From positions 1-39,768 of the IMG/VR virus record IMGVR_UViG_3300025949_000012: a DNA stretch of 39,768 nt; one strand, 5' to 3'. Below the pieces are notes generated by a model. It searched no databases. It was given only the letters and a program-made list of their open reading frames with translations, and was not told the origin of the DNA. The DNA comes from a virus. Shown here piece by piece: positions 1-6,142 of this stretch (within the stretch, counting starts at the first letter, position 1; each line of letters opens with the position of its first letter). Both the position numbers and the translations under genes were made by a program.

Positions 1-127
1 AAAACCGGCTTCGAGCATTCTTTCGCTCAAAATTTCATCGTTAATCTCACACAACATTTGATCGAAATAATCTGAAAAATGATCGAATGCAGATTCTTGA
101 AGGGAAGAGAGAACTTCTATTTTCTCA
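1..127. repeat. Terminal direct repeat, left copy
   Basis: These 127 bases are identical to the last 127 bases of the window. Exact identity and an odd length of 127 are what a short-read assembler leaves when it closes a circle, so this is more likely an overlap than a biological terminal repeat. A gene reads through the joint without interruption, which supports circularity. Confidence 0.95.
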
Positions 128-348
128 TCTTCTGTGGGATGAAGTAGAAAATCGGCGAGGTTATTGGTTGCAAGCGATGTTAAAATAACATCAATATCAC
201 AACCTAAAGCCTTAATACCAAGACCTACTAATTTGCATTTATGGATTTTATCTAAATCAGAAAAATAACTTGCACTTTTGTCTTGCAACAAATAACGCAA
301 GTAAGAGGTTATCTCTTTGCTATACAAACTGCGGGGTACGCTTATCAT
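1..348 (-). CDS. Unknown early protein, 5' part; gene crosses the circle joint
   Basis: I do not recognise the family. The ATG at 348-346 follows a strong AAGGAGG ribosome site. The frame stays open to base 1 and, on the closed circle, continues to a TGA at 39588, giving 133 aa in total. The protein is acidic and probably cytoplasmic, with no membrane segment and no cysteine motif I can name. It lies between the 76-aa first gene of the leftward early operon and a 37-aa basic ORF just before the annealing-protein gene, so a role in early recombination or replication is possible but only by position. Confidence 0.8.
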   Translation of the reverse strand, partial: MISVPRSLYSKEITSYLRYLLQDKSASYFSDLDKIHKCKLVGLGIKALGCDIDVILTSLATNNLADFLLHPTEDEKIEVLSSLQESAFDHFSDYFDQMLCEINDEILSERMLEAGF

Positions 349-361
349 GGTAACCTCCTTG

Positions 362-592
362 TTAACCGTAAATAAGACCAGCAAAACTTAACAACTCTAA
401 GACATCTTGTCTATTGGTTGCTCTAGCTTCTTTGGTAATTATATTCAAAAAATTATCAATAAGCTCCTGTCTTGTATCTGGATTAGTCGCTTTTCTTGCT
501 AAATTTCGTTTACCTAAAGACTCTAAGCAATCGGCGATAATGAATCGCTCATTGCCTATCGCATATGTACTATTGCTCATTAATTGGTTCAT
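362..592 (-). CDS. Small unknown early protein (76 aa), first gene of leftward operon
   Basis: I do not recognise this protein. A longer in-frame ATG exists at 643, but the ATG at 592 is preceded by a GGAG ribosome site and lies downstream of the strong leftward promoter at 632-660. The 643 start would lie upstream of the -10 box and could not be on that transcript. The product is a helical, mostly soluble protein beginning MNQLMSN. It is followed at 348 by the next gene with a 13-base gap. As the first gene of the early operon it is a candidate early regulator or host-takeover protein, by position only. Confidence 0.7.
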   Translation of the reverse strand: MNQLMSNSTYAIGNERFIIADCLESLGKRNLARKATNPDTRQELIDNFLNIITKEARATNRQDVLELLSFAGLIYG

Positions 593-626
593 TTTATATC
601 TCCGTAGCAGGTTAATATTGAACACA

Positions 627-660
627 ATGTAACTATATAACACTAAGCGTTACATGTCAA
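627..660 (-). promoter_or_regulatory. Strong leftward sigma70 promoter with inverted-repeat operator
   Basis: On the minus strand TTGACA (660-655) is separated by exactly 17 bases from TATAGT (637-632), a near-consensus sigma70 promoter. A 7-bp inverted repeat, ATGTAAC at 627-633 and GTTACAT at 649-655, has one arm at the -10 box and one at the -35 side. Its centres are 22 bp apart, about two helical turns. This is the layout of a repressor site for the early operon that starts at 592. Confidence 0.75.
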
Positions 661-700
661 TATAATATGAGACATAATGATAAATAATGCTATTATTAAG

Positions 701-727
701 TTGAAATAGGGCTTGTGGGTATATAAA
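701..727 (+). promoter_or_regulatory. Possible rightward promoter for the 767-4655 operon
   Basis: TTGAAA at 701-706 and TATAAA at 722-727 are separated by 15 bases, shorter than the preferred 17. They lie about 40 bp before the first rightward gene and diverge from the strong leftward promoter. The spacing makes this a weak or activator-dependent call. Confidence 0.35.
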
Positions 728-766
728 ATCAATGATTTAATATTCACTTAACTTGACGGAGTGGTT

Positions 767-958
767 ATGGAGATCAAAAAGTACGCAACTATAAAAGAAA
801 TGCCTAGCTATTATCCTTTTCTTACTATTCCTGGTTTACGCCACATGATTAATGAAAATCGCAATGGAATTAAAGAATGTGTTGTAAAAATGGGCAAGAG
901 AATTTTAATTGATTTAGAGAAGTTCCAAATATGGATCGATAAACAAACACTTAATTGA
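767..958 (+). CDS. Small helix-turn-helix DNA-binding protein (excisionase-like), 63 aa
   Basis: This 63-aa protein has the pattern of a small winged-helix/excisionase-like DNA-binding protein: an N-terminal helix with the TIKEMP segment, then PGLRHMINENRNG, then a basic KMGKRILIDLEKFQIWI ending typical of this group. I chose the ATG at 767, since GGAG at 758-761 lies 5 bases before it; a GTG at 761 overlaps the ribosome site. It is the first gene of the rightward operon, divergent from the early promoter, and is the best candidate in the window for the regulator of the 593-760 control region. It could also act as a recombination directionality factor, but no integrase is present. Confidence 0.75.
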   Translation: MEIKKYATIKEMPSYYPFLTIPGLRHMINENRNGIKECVVKMGKRILIDLEKFQIWIDKQTLN

Positions 959-968
959 GAGGATATTT

Positions 969-1130
969 ATGAGTGATTATTTACTAGGACGCTGCTTTTC
1001 TTTACTCGCCATGATTAGAGGTTATTTAATTAGAACAGAAAATACAGATGGTCTCTCTATATTAGAAAACGATTATCAAGATATAAAAAACGATATAGAA
1101 AAAAATTACTACACTAATCCAGAAATTTAA
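969..1130 (+). CDS. Small unknown protein, 53 aa
   Basis: This ORF of 53 codons starts MSDYLLGRCF and ends YTNPEI. It follows a GAGAGGA ribosome site by a few bases and sits 10 bases after the stop of the HTH gene, so it is co-transcribed. It is mostly helical with a hydrophobic first half and an acidic second half. No family is recognised. Confidence 0.6.
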   Translation: MSDYLLGRCFSLLAMIRGYLIRTENTDGLSILENDYQDIKNDIEKNYYTNPEI

Positions 1131-1142
1131 AAGGAAAGAAAA

Positions 1143-1664
1143 ATGTCTGATAAAGAAGAACATTTAAAAAATGAATTTAAGCGCATTACAAGTACCATTA
1201 TTCGAACTTATCAAAGTGAAATGGAGATTTTTCTCAGAAACAATAATGGACAAGTAACCGAAGGTGACGTCACTGTGATGAATATGAATATATTGATCTC
1301 AGTAGGCACTAATATATATTATTCATTAAAAGAAATGCTACCCACCGCAAATATTGATTTTGATTTTATTAGAGCAACCGTTATTAATAATTTCGTGGAT
1401 ACATTTGATAAAATCAAAGACTATCATCCCAAAGAACGCATGATGCCATTAACCCCTGAACAAGTCAAAGAGATTAATGATAAGGGCTTTATAATTATAA
1501 AGTTGAATGATGGCGCAGAAAAACGTATTACAAAAGAGGATATTTTTGTTAAAAAAGAAGATGCGCAAAGTATAATTTCTGATGCTAAAAAGGAAATTAT
1601 TCAACCTAATCGGTCTCGTGAAATCATTGTTCCGAATGCTCGATCATCCCGCAGGAGAAGATAA
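1143..1664 (+). CDS. Unknown soluble protein with arginine-rich C-terminus, 173 aa
   Basis: No family is recognised. The protein is helical through about residue 95, then changes to a short strand-rich segment (roughly 112-135, including GFIIIKLNDGAEKRITKEDI) and ends in a basic tail SSRRRR. An AAGGAAAG ribosome site precedes the ATG. Its TAA overlaps the ATG of the next gene by one base, so the two are translationally coupled. The basic tail could bind nucleic acid, which is inference only. Confidence 0.75.
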   Translation: MSDKEEHLKNEFKRITSTIIRTYQSEMEIFLRNNNGQVTEGDVTVMNMNILISVGTNIYYSLKEMLPTANIDFDFIRATVINNFVDTFDKIKDYHPKERMMPLTPEQVKEINDKGFIIIKLNDGAEKRITKEDIFVKKEDAQSIISDAKKEIIQPNRSREIIVPNARSSRRRR

Positions 1665-1927
1665 TGTCTCAATCACAACAACTTCCTGATTTTTCAAAAA
1701 TGACGTTTAAATGCGCTTGCTGTGATCAAGAGCGAATGGATAAGTTCATTAGAGTTATAACGCATGATATTGGACATCTTCTTGATCAGAGTCCTGGATC
1801 ATTGTTTTTTAATGTTAAATATTGTGTCGATGTTTTATCATGCAAAAATAAAGCATTAGATAGAGGATGGGTTATCACTAGCCTATTGCCGGAACGATTG
1901 AGGAGGAATCAAAAAAATGCAGTTTGA
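1664..1927 (+). CDS. Small cysteine-containing unknown protein, 87 aa
   Basis: The protein has a CACC pair near residue 18 and two more cysteines in the second half (YCVDVLSCKNK). It may therefore bind zinc, though the spacing is not a textbook zinc ribbon. Start and stop both overlap neighbours: the ATG shares a base with the upstream TAA, and the last 11 bases overlap the methyltransferase-like gene. It follows a GGAGAAG ribosome site. The role is unknown. Confidence 0.65.
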   Translation: MSQSQQLPDFSKMTFKCACCDQERMDKFIRVITHDIGHLLDQSPGSLFFNVKYCVDVLSCKNKALDRGWVITSLLPERLRRNQKNAV

Positions 1928-2558
1928 GGTTTTTTTAAAAAAAAACATTCAAGATTTATCAGGTGATTTATTATTAGAAAATGGAAGGCTAAAACTTTTA
2001 CCTGCCGCTTATTATAGAAATTTAAAATGGGAAGATTTTAGAATATTTTGTCATTGTCATGCTCGTTATGGCATCCCAACTATTGAATTAATAGATTATT
2101 TGAAAGATATAATTGGCAATAGAAGTGCATTAGAAATTGGAGCCGGTGCGGGTGATCTTGGGTATCATCTTAAAATACCGATGATAGATAATAAAATGCA
2201 GTCTTGGCCTGAAATATCAAAAATTTATGAAGGAATGGGTCAGCCTACTATAAAATATCCTGATGATATTGAGGAAATTGACGCATTAGAGGCTGTTAAA
2301 AAGTATAAGCCCCAAGTCGTTATTGGTAGCTGGATTACTTCATTCTCATCGGTTGAACAAAAATGGAGAAGTAGTCCTTTTGGAATTAAAGAGCCACAAA
2401 TACTCGATCTCGTGGAAACATTTATCATTGTCGGCAACCTTGATGAGCATTTTGATAAGCCTATTAGACAAATAGAGCATCAAACAATTCATGCTGATTG
2501 GTTAGTTAGTCGTAAAAAAAATCAAAAAAATAATTGTATTTTTATTTGGAGTAAATAA
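1917..2558 (+). CDS. SAM-dependent methyltransferase-like protein, 213 aa
   Basis: Residues about 71-80 (ALEIGAGAGDLG) form a glycine-rich motif I as in Rossmann-fold S-adenosylmethionine methyltransferases, and KYKPQVVIGSWITSF near 130 fits the later beta-strand 4 region. No DPPY/NPPY motif is visible, so a DNA adenine methyltransferase is not supported and the substrate is unknown. The protein is shorter than many stand-alone enzymes. A GAGGAGG ribosome site precedes the ATG. It sits among small unknown genes, which suggests an accessory role such as host modification. Confidence 0.6.
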   Translation: MQFEVFLKKNIQDLSGDLLLENGRLKLLPAAYYRNLKWEDFRIFCHCHARYGIPTIELIDYLKDIIGNRSALEIGAGAGDLGYHLKIPMIDNKMQSWPEISKIYEGMGQPTIKYPDDIEEIDALEAVKKYKPQVVIGSWITSFSSVEQKWRSSPFGIKEPQILDLVETFIIVGNLDEHFDKPIRQIEHQTIHADWLVSRKKNQKNNCIFIWSK

Positions 2559-3097
2559 TGAAAATTAATCATATTCCTGAAAATGAAGCTCCATTTAAGA
2601 AGGCTTTATTTTTTACTTGTGCAGCATGTGGAGAAGACTTTATTGGTGATAAAAGCTTTGAAGAAAGTTATAAAGAATCAAAAAAAGATCATCCTGAATT
2701 ATTGATGTGTTCTATAGAAGAAAGTTCTTCAGTTTGCGAGAATTGCTTTACAAAATTTTTAAAGTGGTACAATGGATTAACACAAGAAGAGAAAGATGAG
2801 ATAAGAAATAATGTTTCATTAAAGAAGGTTCGTGTCCTAAACAAAAAAACAATACCGCCAGAAAATGAAACTATTAGCGATTCAATGAAAATCGATGATC
2901 TTTTCAAGCAACCTATATCTGATGTTGAAATATATAAACGTACAGATGGAAATATTATCGACATTTATTTTGATAATGGCGAAATTCTTTGTATAAAGCT
3001 TCCATATGAGATGAAAAAAGATCATTTTATGGCCTGGGCAAAACCATTAATCGATAAACTCGAAGAAGAAACATGTAAAGAAGGTGAATATTATTAA
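2558..3097 (+). CDS. Zinc-ribbon-like unknown protein, 179 aa
   Basis: The N-terminal half carries two CxxC pairs, CAAC near residue 21 and CENC near 60, spaced as a probable four-cysteine zinc site. The second half contains a strand-rich module with IYKRTDGNIIDIYFDNGEILCIKLP and an acidic tail. The ATG overlaps the upstream TAA by one base. No named family is recognised. Zinc-ribbon proteins of this size often contact nucleic acid or other proteins, but nothing here specifies a partner. Confidence 0.7.
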   Translation: MKINHIPENEAPFKKALFFTCAACGEDFIGDKSFEESYKESKKDHPELLMCSIEESSSVCENCFTKFLKWYNGLTQEEKDEIRNNVSLKKVRVLNKKTIPPENETISDSMKIDDLFKQPISDVEIYKRTDGNIIDIYFDNGEILCIKLPYEMKKDHFMAWAKPLIDKLEEETCKEGEYY

Positions 3098-3132
3098 TAT
3101 TCGAACGATAATGGACTTAATTAGGAGATAAG

Positions 3133-3378
3133 ATGGACATTAATCCGTTAAGTAAAGAACCTCTAAAAAGATATAGAACTCAAATGGCTTGTTGCCTTCA
3201 AATGAAGATTAAAAATGAATCTGTTATGGTTTTTTTTGATGATTTTGAGGCTGCCCAACAATATCGTAGTAAATATCCAAATATCGAAATGATACTTAAT
3301 TATGTTCAAATATACCAAAATCACGAAATTGCACCGCAACCTTCGGAATTAACAATATGGGGAGCACGTAGGCTATGA
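3133..3378 (+). CDS. Small unknown protein, 81 aa
   Basis: An alpha/beta protein with no recognised family. A TTAGGAGATAAG ribosome site precedes the ATG. The stop overlaps the next start as ATGA, so translation is coupled. Two adjacent cysteines (MACCLQM) sit in the first strand region. It belongs to the rightward accessory operon. Confidence 0.65.
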   Translation: MDINPLSKEPLKRYRTQMACCLQMKIKNESVMVFFDDFEAAQQYRSKYPNIEMILNYVQIYQNHEIAPQPSELTIWGARRL

Positions 3379-3644
3379 AAATTTACAAATATTCTTTTCC
3401 TTCTTCTAGTTTTAAACACGAAATATACATGCCTTTAGAAGCTGAAATTCTATCTTTTCAAGTACAACATGAAGTATTGACGATCTGGGCATTGGTTGAT
3501 CCTGAAAAAGGGAGCGTTCCACGTTATTTTTCTATTTTTGGGACAGGAGACTATGTGGATAAAAGTAATGTGAAACAATATATTGGAACTGTTCAAGTAA
3601 TGGGCGGATCATTAGTATGGCACTTATTTGAAATGTTCCAGTAG
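3375..3644 (+). CDS. Small beta-rich unknown protein, 89 aa
   Basis: The sequence is strand-rich, with alternating hydrophobic residues and aromatic residues near the C-terminus (GGSLVWHLFEMFQ). Its ATGA overlap with the upstream 81-aa gene suggests the two products work together. No family is recognised and there is no signal peptide or membrane helix. Confidence 0.65.
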   Translation: MKIYKYSFPSSSFKHEIYMPLEAEILSFQVQHEVLTIWALVDPEKGSVPRYFSIFGTGDYVDKSNVKQYIGTVQVMGGSLVWHLFEMFQ

Positions 3645-3765
3645 TAATGATTACTGGAAATAAAAGATCTGTAGGCGGAAAATAATGTTTTATTAGTAGG
3701 AAAATTAAACAATAGAATAATCTATTTTATAATGTCTGACAATATTTTTAATTGGACTATTTATA

Positions 3766-4008
3766 ATGGAAGAACAGTCTGACTGTCATCATTCAATGGA
3801 GAATCAAGTTATTTTCATTGGTCAAGATGGCAAGGTCTATGGTAAATGTGGTAATTGTAGCTTTATTTTTAGCTTAACACTTGATTATTTTACTCATATT
3901 TTTAAATCTTCGCGCGCTCCTACTATGCATGATTTAGAAATTTTTAATATAACAGAACTGGATGATGGAACTTTTTTATATGAAAGAAAATCCATAGAAA
4001 AAAACTGA
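3766..4008 (+). CDS. Small unknown protein with Cys motif, 80 aa
   Basis: The protein carries CHH near residue 7 and CGNC around residue 28, a possible zinc-binding arrangement. There is no convincing ribosome site before the ATG at 3766, which is unusual here; a second in-frame ATG at 3796 is an alternative. The preceding 120 bp hold only very short ORFs, so this gene may have its own promoter. Function unknown. Confidence 0.5.
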   Translation: MEEQSDCHHSMENQVIFIGQDGKVYGKCGNCSFIFSLTLDYFTHIFKSSRAPTMHDLEIFNITELDDGTFLYERKSIEKN

Positions 4009-4045
4009 ATATCATATTTTTAATACATAAAATTAAGGAAAAGAA

Positions 4046-4246
4046 ATGGACAATCATGATGCTGAATTACAGTGTAAAATGCTTACTATTTTCGAATTAT
4101 TTAAGTCAGCAGAAGATTTCATGCCCGATGACCCTATGGTTATAAACGCATATGCTAATATAATGAAGGCCATCGCAGATTTTTCTATGGCAATGGTTAA
4201 ATTCAGAATTAAAGAAGCAATTAAAAAGGAATCTGAAAATGACTGA
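4046..4246 (+). CDS. Small helical unknown protein, 66 aa
   Basis: An all-helical, acidic protein with a methionine-rich middle. AAGGAAAAG precedes the ATG, and the last 8 bases overlap the start of the following membrane-protein gene. That overlap suggests coupled synthesis and perhaps a shared complex at the membrane. No family is recognised. Confidence 0.6.
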   Translation: MDNHDAELQCKMLTIFELFKSAEDFMPDDPMVINAYANIMKAIADFSMAMVKFRIKEAIKKESEND

Positions 4247-4655
4247 TAATTTTTGCGAAGCGCAAATGCAATTTAGGAAGAAAATCTATGATCTGGACAA
4301 AAGATCGGTAAAAATATATGCATTTTTACTAATATTCAATATTTGTTTTGTGATATTTGATTATTATGCTGATTATCATGGGTCTTCTTCTATTATAAAA
4401 ATGGCAATCGGCGCAATGTGGGTCAATTTATTTTGGGGGACGACGTTTTTTATAGAATCATTAGCAAGCTGTATATCTAGTAAACAAGAATATGAGTTTT
4501 GGATGACTAACTTAATGAATATAGAATATGTCCAAGCATATAGAGGATATAAAGATGCTAGTGAGAAATGTGCTGAATCTTTACAGTCCATGCAAGATAT
4601 TTTAAAAAACAGAGAAAACATTCAGCAAACAGTTGATCACCCATCTTTTACCTAA
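4239..4655 (+). CDS. Two-helix inner-membrane protein, 138 aa
   Basis: Two hydrophobic segments are clear, about residues 25-45 (IYAFLLIFNICFVIF) and 56-78 (IKMAIGAMWVNLFWGTTFFIE). A soluble helical tail of about 60 residues follows. The N-terminal stretch is charged with no cleavable signal. An AAAGGAATC ribosome site lies upstream. As the last gene before a terminator in an accessory operon, it could be a superinfection-exclusion or other envelope-acting protein, but this is inference from topology and position. Confidence 0.65.
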   Translation: MTDNFCEAQMQFRKKIYDLDKRSVKIYAFLLIFNICFVIFDYYADYHGSSSIIKMAIGAMWVNLFWGTTFFIESLASCISSKQEYEFWMTNLMNIEYVQAYRGYKDASEKCAESLQSMQDILKNRENIQQTVDHPSFT

Positions 4656-4669
4656 ATCAAGTCAAAGAG

Positions 4670-4698
4670 AGGCTCTAACTATTAGAGCCTTTACCCTT
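4670..4698 (+). terminator. Terminator of the 767-4655 operon
   Basis: A perfect 9-bp stem, AGGCTCTAA (4670-4678) and TTAGAGCCT (4682-4690), has a 3-base loop and is followed by TTACCCTT. It sits between a rightward gene ending at 4655 and a leftward gene ending at 4705, the expected place for a terminator between convergent units. The T tract is short. Confidence 0.65.
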
Positions 4699-4704
4699 GA
4701 ATAG

Positions 4705-4908
4705 CTACTCCTTTCGTTTTGTGTTTGAATTTCTCGCTCGGTTAACCCATTTATCTTTGATAGTTAAAATCGTTTGCAAATGAGGATTGTTCAAAATATT
4801 ATCTGCTTTTTCTTTATTATTGTTTAAATTTCTTTCTAATCTTTCAATAGCGTCAGAAAGCATACATCCGATGTAGAATAATTCATTATCTTTTGTTCTA
4901 ATATCCAT
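4705..4908 (-). CDS. Small helical unknown protein, 67 aa
   Basis: A charged helical protein (MDIRTKDNELF start, NTKRKE end), possibly coiled-coil in the middle (SDAIERLERNLNNNKEKADNIL). It has a ribosome site AAGGAG 11 bases before the ATG. It is a lone leftward gene between the accessory operon terminator and the par module. It could be part of plasmid maintenance by position, but nothing in the sequence shows it. Confidence 0.55.
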   Translation of the reverse strand: MDIRTKDNELFYIGCMLSDAIERLERNLNNNKEKADNILNNPHLQTILTIKDKWVNRARNSNTKRKE

Positions 4909-4944
4909 AGCCTCAATATCTCCTTGTCAGAATGTTGGGGTTAG

Positions 4945-4978
4945 AAACGCCTCGGCATACTCTTGTCGGGGCGTTTTG
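4945..4978. terminator. GC-rich hairpin between the 67-aa gene and parA
   Basis: AAACGCCTCG at 4945-4954 pairs with CGGGGCGTTT at 4967-4976 with one G-T wobble and a 12-base loop; a short T run follows on the plus strand. It lies upstream of both flanking genes. It may insulate the par module from read-through or be a small-RNA terminator. Confidence 0.4.
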
Positions 4979-5015
4979 CTATCCAGCACACACATATTGA
5001 CTCCGTCCGTTTAAG

Positions 5016-5051
5016 ATGTCAAGATTTCAATGTTTCAAGAAATCTTGAAAT
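5016..5051. repeat. Octamer repeats upstream of parA (candidate parS/operator)
   Basis: This stretch holds octamers related to CTTGAAAT. ATTTCAAT (5024-5031) and GTTTCAAG (5032-5039) are reverse-orientation copies with one mismatch each. CTTGAAAT (5044-5051) is a perfect forward copy, and a partial reverse unit ends at 5023. The same octamer is repeated four times after the RHH gene. Arrays of short direct and inverted repeats are typical sites for ribbon-helix-helix centromere-binding proteins. Confidence 0.65.
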
Positions 5052-5072
5052 CTTATTAACTTATAAGATAAT
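5045..5072 (+). promoter_or_regulatory. Candidate parA promoter
   Basis: TTGAAA at 5045-5050 and GATAAT at 5067-5072 are 16 bp apart, each one base from the sigma70 consensus. The -35 box lies inside the perfect octamer CTTGAAAT, so binding of the RHH protein to the octamers would block the promoter, as in autoregulated par operons. Confidence 0.5.
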
Positions 5073-5092
5073 GAATATTAAGGATGTTCAAT

Positions 5093-5752
5093 ATGATCAT
5101 ATCAGTATTAAATCAGAAAGGGGGATCTGGAAAGACTACCCTGTCTGTAAATTTGGCCAGAGCTTACACAAAAAGAAAGGTTAAGACAATACTTGTTGAC
5201 ACAGACAATCAAGGGTCAGCACAAAAATGGCATGATAAATGCAACGGTGAATTAATTGATATGACATGCATATCATTAAGAACTCTTGATAAAGATGTAT
5301 TAAAATATAAACATCTTTATGATCGGATTATTATTGACGGTGTTCCCCAAATTTCCGCTATTACTATTGCCGCCATTAAATGTGCCGATTTAATTCTCAT
5401 TCCGGTACAGCCATCGCCTTATGATGTGTGGGCGACAAGTGACCTCGTTCGAAATGTGCAGGATAGAATTATTTTTTCCGGGGGCAAAGTAAAGGCGCAT
5501 TTTGTAGTAAGCCGAAAAATTACAGGCACGAATCTCGGGAAAGAAATTGAAGATGAGCTTAAAAAGTTTGAATTGCCAATCTTAAAAAATGGTACATCTC
5601 AACGCGTAGCATATGCTACAAGTGTTGAGAAGGGTTTAACTGTAGTTGACGGAGAATATTATGGAACGGAAGCTTGTAAAGAGATCGAAAAAATCATCGA
5701 CGAAATCGAAGGTTGGGGTTCCTCGGAAACTAGTTGTGGGAGTGAAGAATAA
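5093..5752 (+). CDS. parA: ParA-type partition ATPase, 219 aa
   Basis: A deviant Walker A motif KGGSGKTT begins near residue 9, followed by LVDTDNQGSA (switch region) and IIIDGVP (Walker B) in the usual order. The protein is short and lacks an N-terminal HTH, so it is type Ib, the kind that pairs with a small RHH centromere-binding protein. I start at the ATG at 5093, 9 bases after AAGG at 5080-5083; the earlier in-frame ATG at 5084 abuts that site. The next gene begins one base after the stop. It would segregate the circular form at division. Confidence 0.93.
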   Translation: MIISVLNQKGGSGKTTLSVNLARAYTKRKVKTILVDTDNQGSAQKWHDKCNGELIDMTCISLRTLDKDVLKYKHLYDRIIIDGVPQISAITIAAIKCADLILIPVQPSPYDVWATSDLVRNVQDRIIFSGGKVKAHFVVSRKITGTNLGKEIEDELKKFELPILKNGTSQRVAYATSVEKGLTVVDGEYYGTEACKEIEKIIDEIEGWGSSETSCGSEE

Positions 5753-5753
5753 G

Positions 5754-5960
5754 ATGGCTTTTATTAAATCTGGCAAAGTTTTTGACAAGAGAAAGCATTA
5801 CGGAAAAATGAAGCAAATGATGGAAAATATGGATATTGTACAATATCCGCTCAGAATCCCTACCCCCTTGCATCATCAAGTGAGAATGAAGTTAGCGCAA
5901 GATAAGATGAACCTAAGACAGCTTCTTATCTGCATGTTATTGAATTATGTAGAGAAATAA
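5754..5960 (+). CDS. Ribbon-helix-helix partner of ParA (ParB/ParG-like), 68 aa
   Basis: The C-terminal half has an RHH pattern: a short strand YPLRIP (about 31-36), a helix PLHHQVRMKLAQDK, a turn, then a helix LRQLLICMLLNYV. The first 28 residues are basic and probably flexible, like the tails of ParG-type proteins that act on ParA. The ATG is one base after the parA stop. Upstream in-frame starts exist inside parA but would overlap it by about 100 bases. The octamer arrays on both sides of the parA-RHH pair are its probable DNA targets. Confidence 0.75.
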   Translation: MAFIKSGKVFDKRKHYGKMKQMMENMDIVQYPLRIPTPLHHQVRMKLAQDKMNLRQLLICMLLNYVEK

Positions 5961-5969
5961 GAAAGATGT

Positions 5970-6001
5970 CTTGAAATCTTGAAATCTTGAAATCTTGAAA
6001 T
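5970..6001. repeat. Four perfect tandem CTTGAAAT octamers (iterons or parS)
   Basis: CTTGAAAT occurs four times head-to-tail with no spacer (5970, 5978, 5986, 5994) directly after the RHH gene and before rep. The same octamer occurs upstream of parA in both orientations. Being shared with the parA promoter favours an RHH-binding centromere over Rep iterons, though a dual role is possible. Confidence 0.8.
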
Positions 6002-6036
6002 TCGAGATTTAACAGCTACTTATCTAAATAAGGTGG

Positions 6037-6098
6037 TTGACAAATAATTCAAGATAGGAGTATCTTTTTGGCTTCGGCGGTTATAATGATTAGCCGCC
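6037..6098 (+). promoter_or_regulatory. rep promoter and leader hairpin
   Basis: TTGACA (6037-6042) lies 18 bp from TATCTT (6061-6066). The leader then holds a hairpin, GGCGGTTA at 6076-6083 with TAGCCGCC at 6091-6098, 8 bp with one wobble and a TAATGAT loop, ending 44 bases before the rep ATG. Such a hairpin could be a copy-control element, for example an antisense-RNA target as in IncFII plasmids. No antisense promoter was confirmed. Confidence 0.5.
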
Positions 6099-6142
6099 AA
6101 GTGGATAAAATTTAATCAACTCTCAAGGACGAGGGTCACACA

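Noticed and set aside
1-127. Biological terminal redundancy
   Set aside because: Exact length 127 and full identity are better explained by assembly overlap of a circle; read mapping would decide.
3732-3782. Sixteen-codon ORF overlapping the 80-aa gene
   Set aside because: No ribosome site and no sign of a frameshift joining it to the next frame.
5970-6001. Tandem octamers as a CRISPR array
   Set aside because: Units are 8 bp with no spacers; no cas genes are present.
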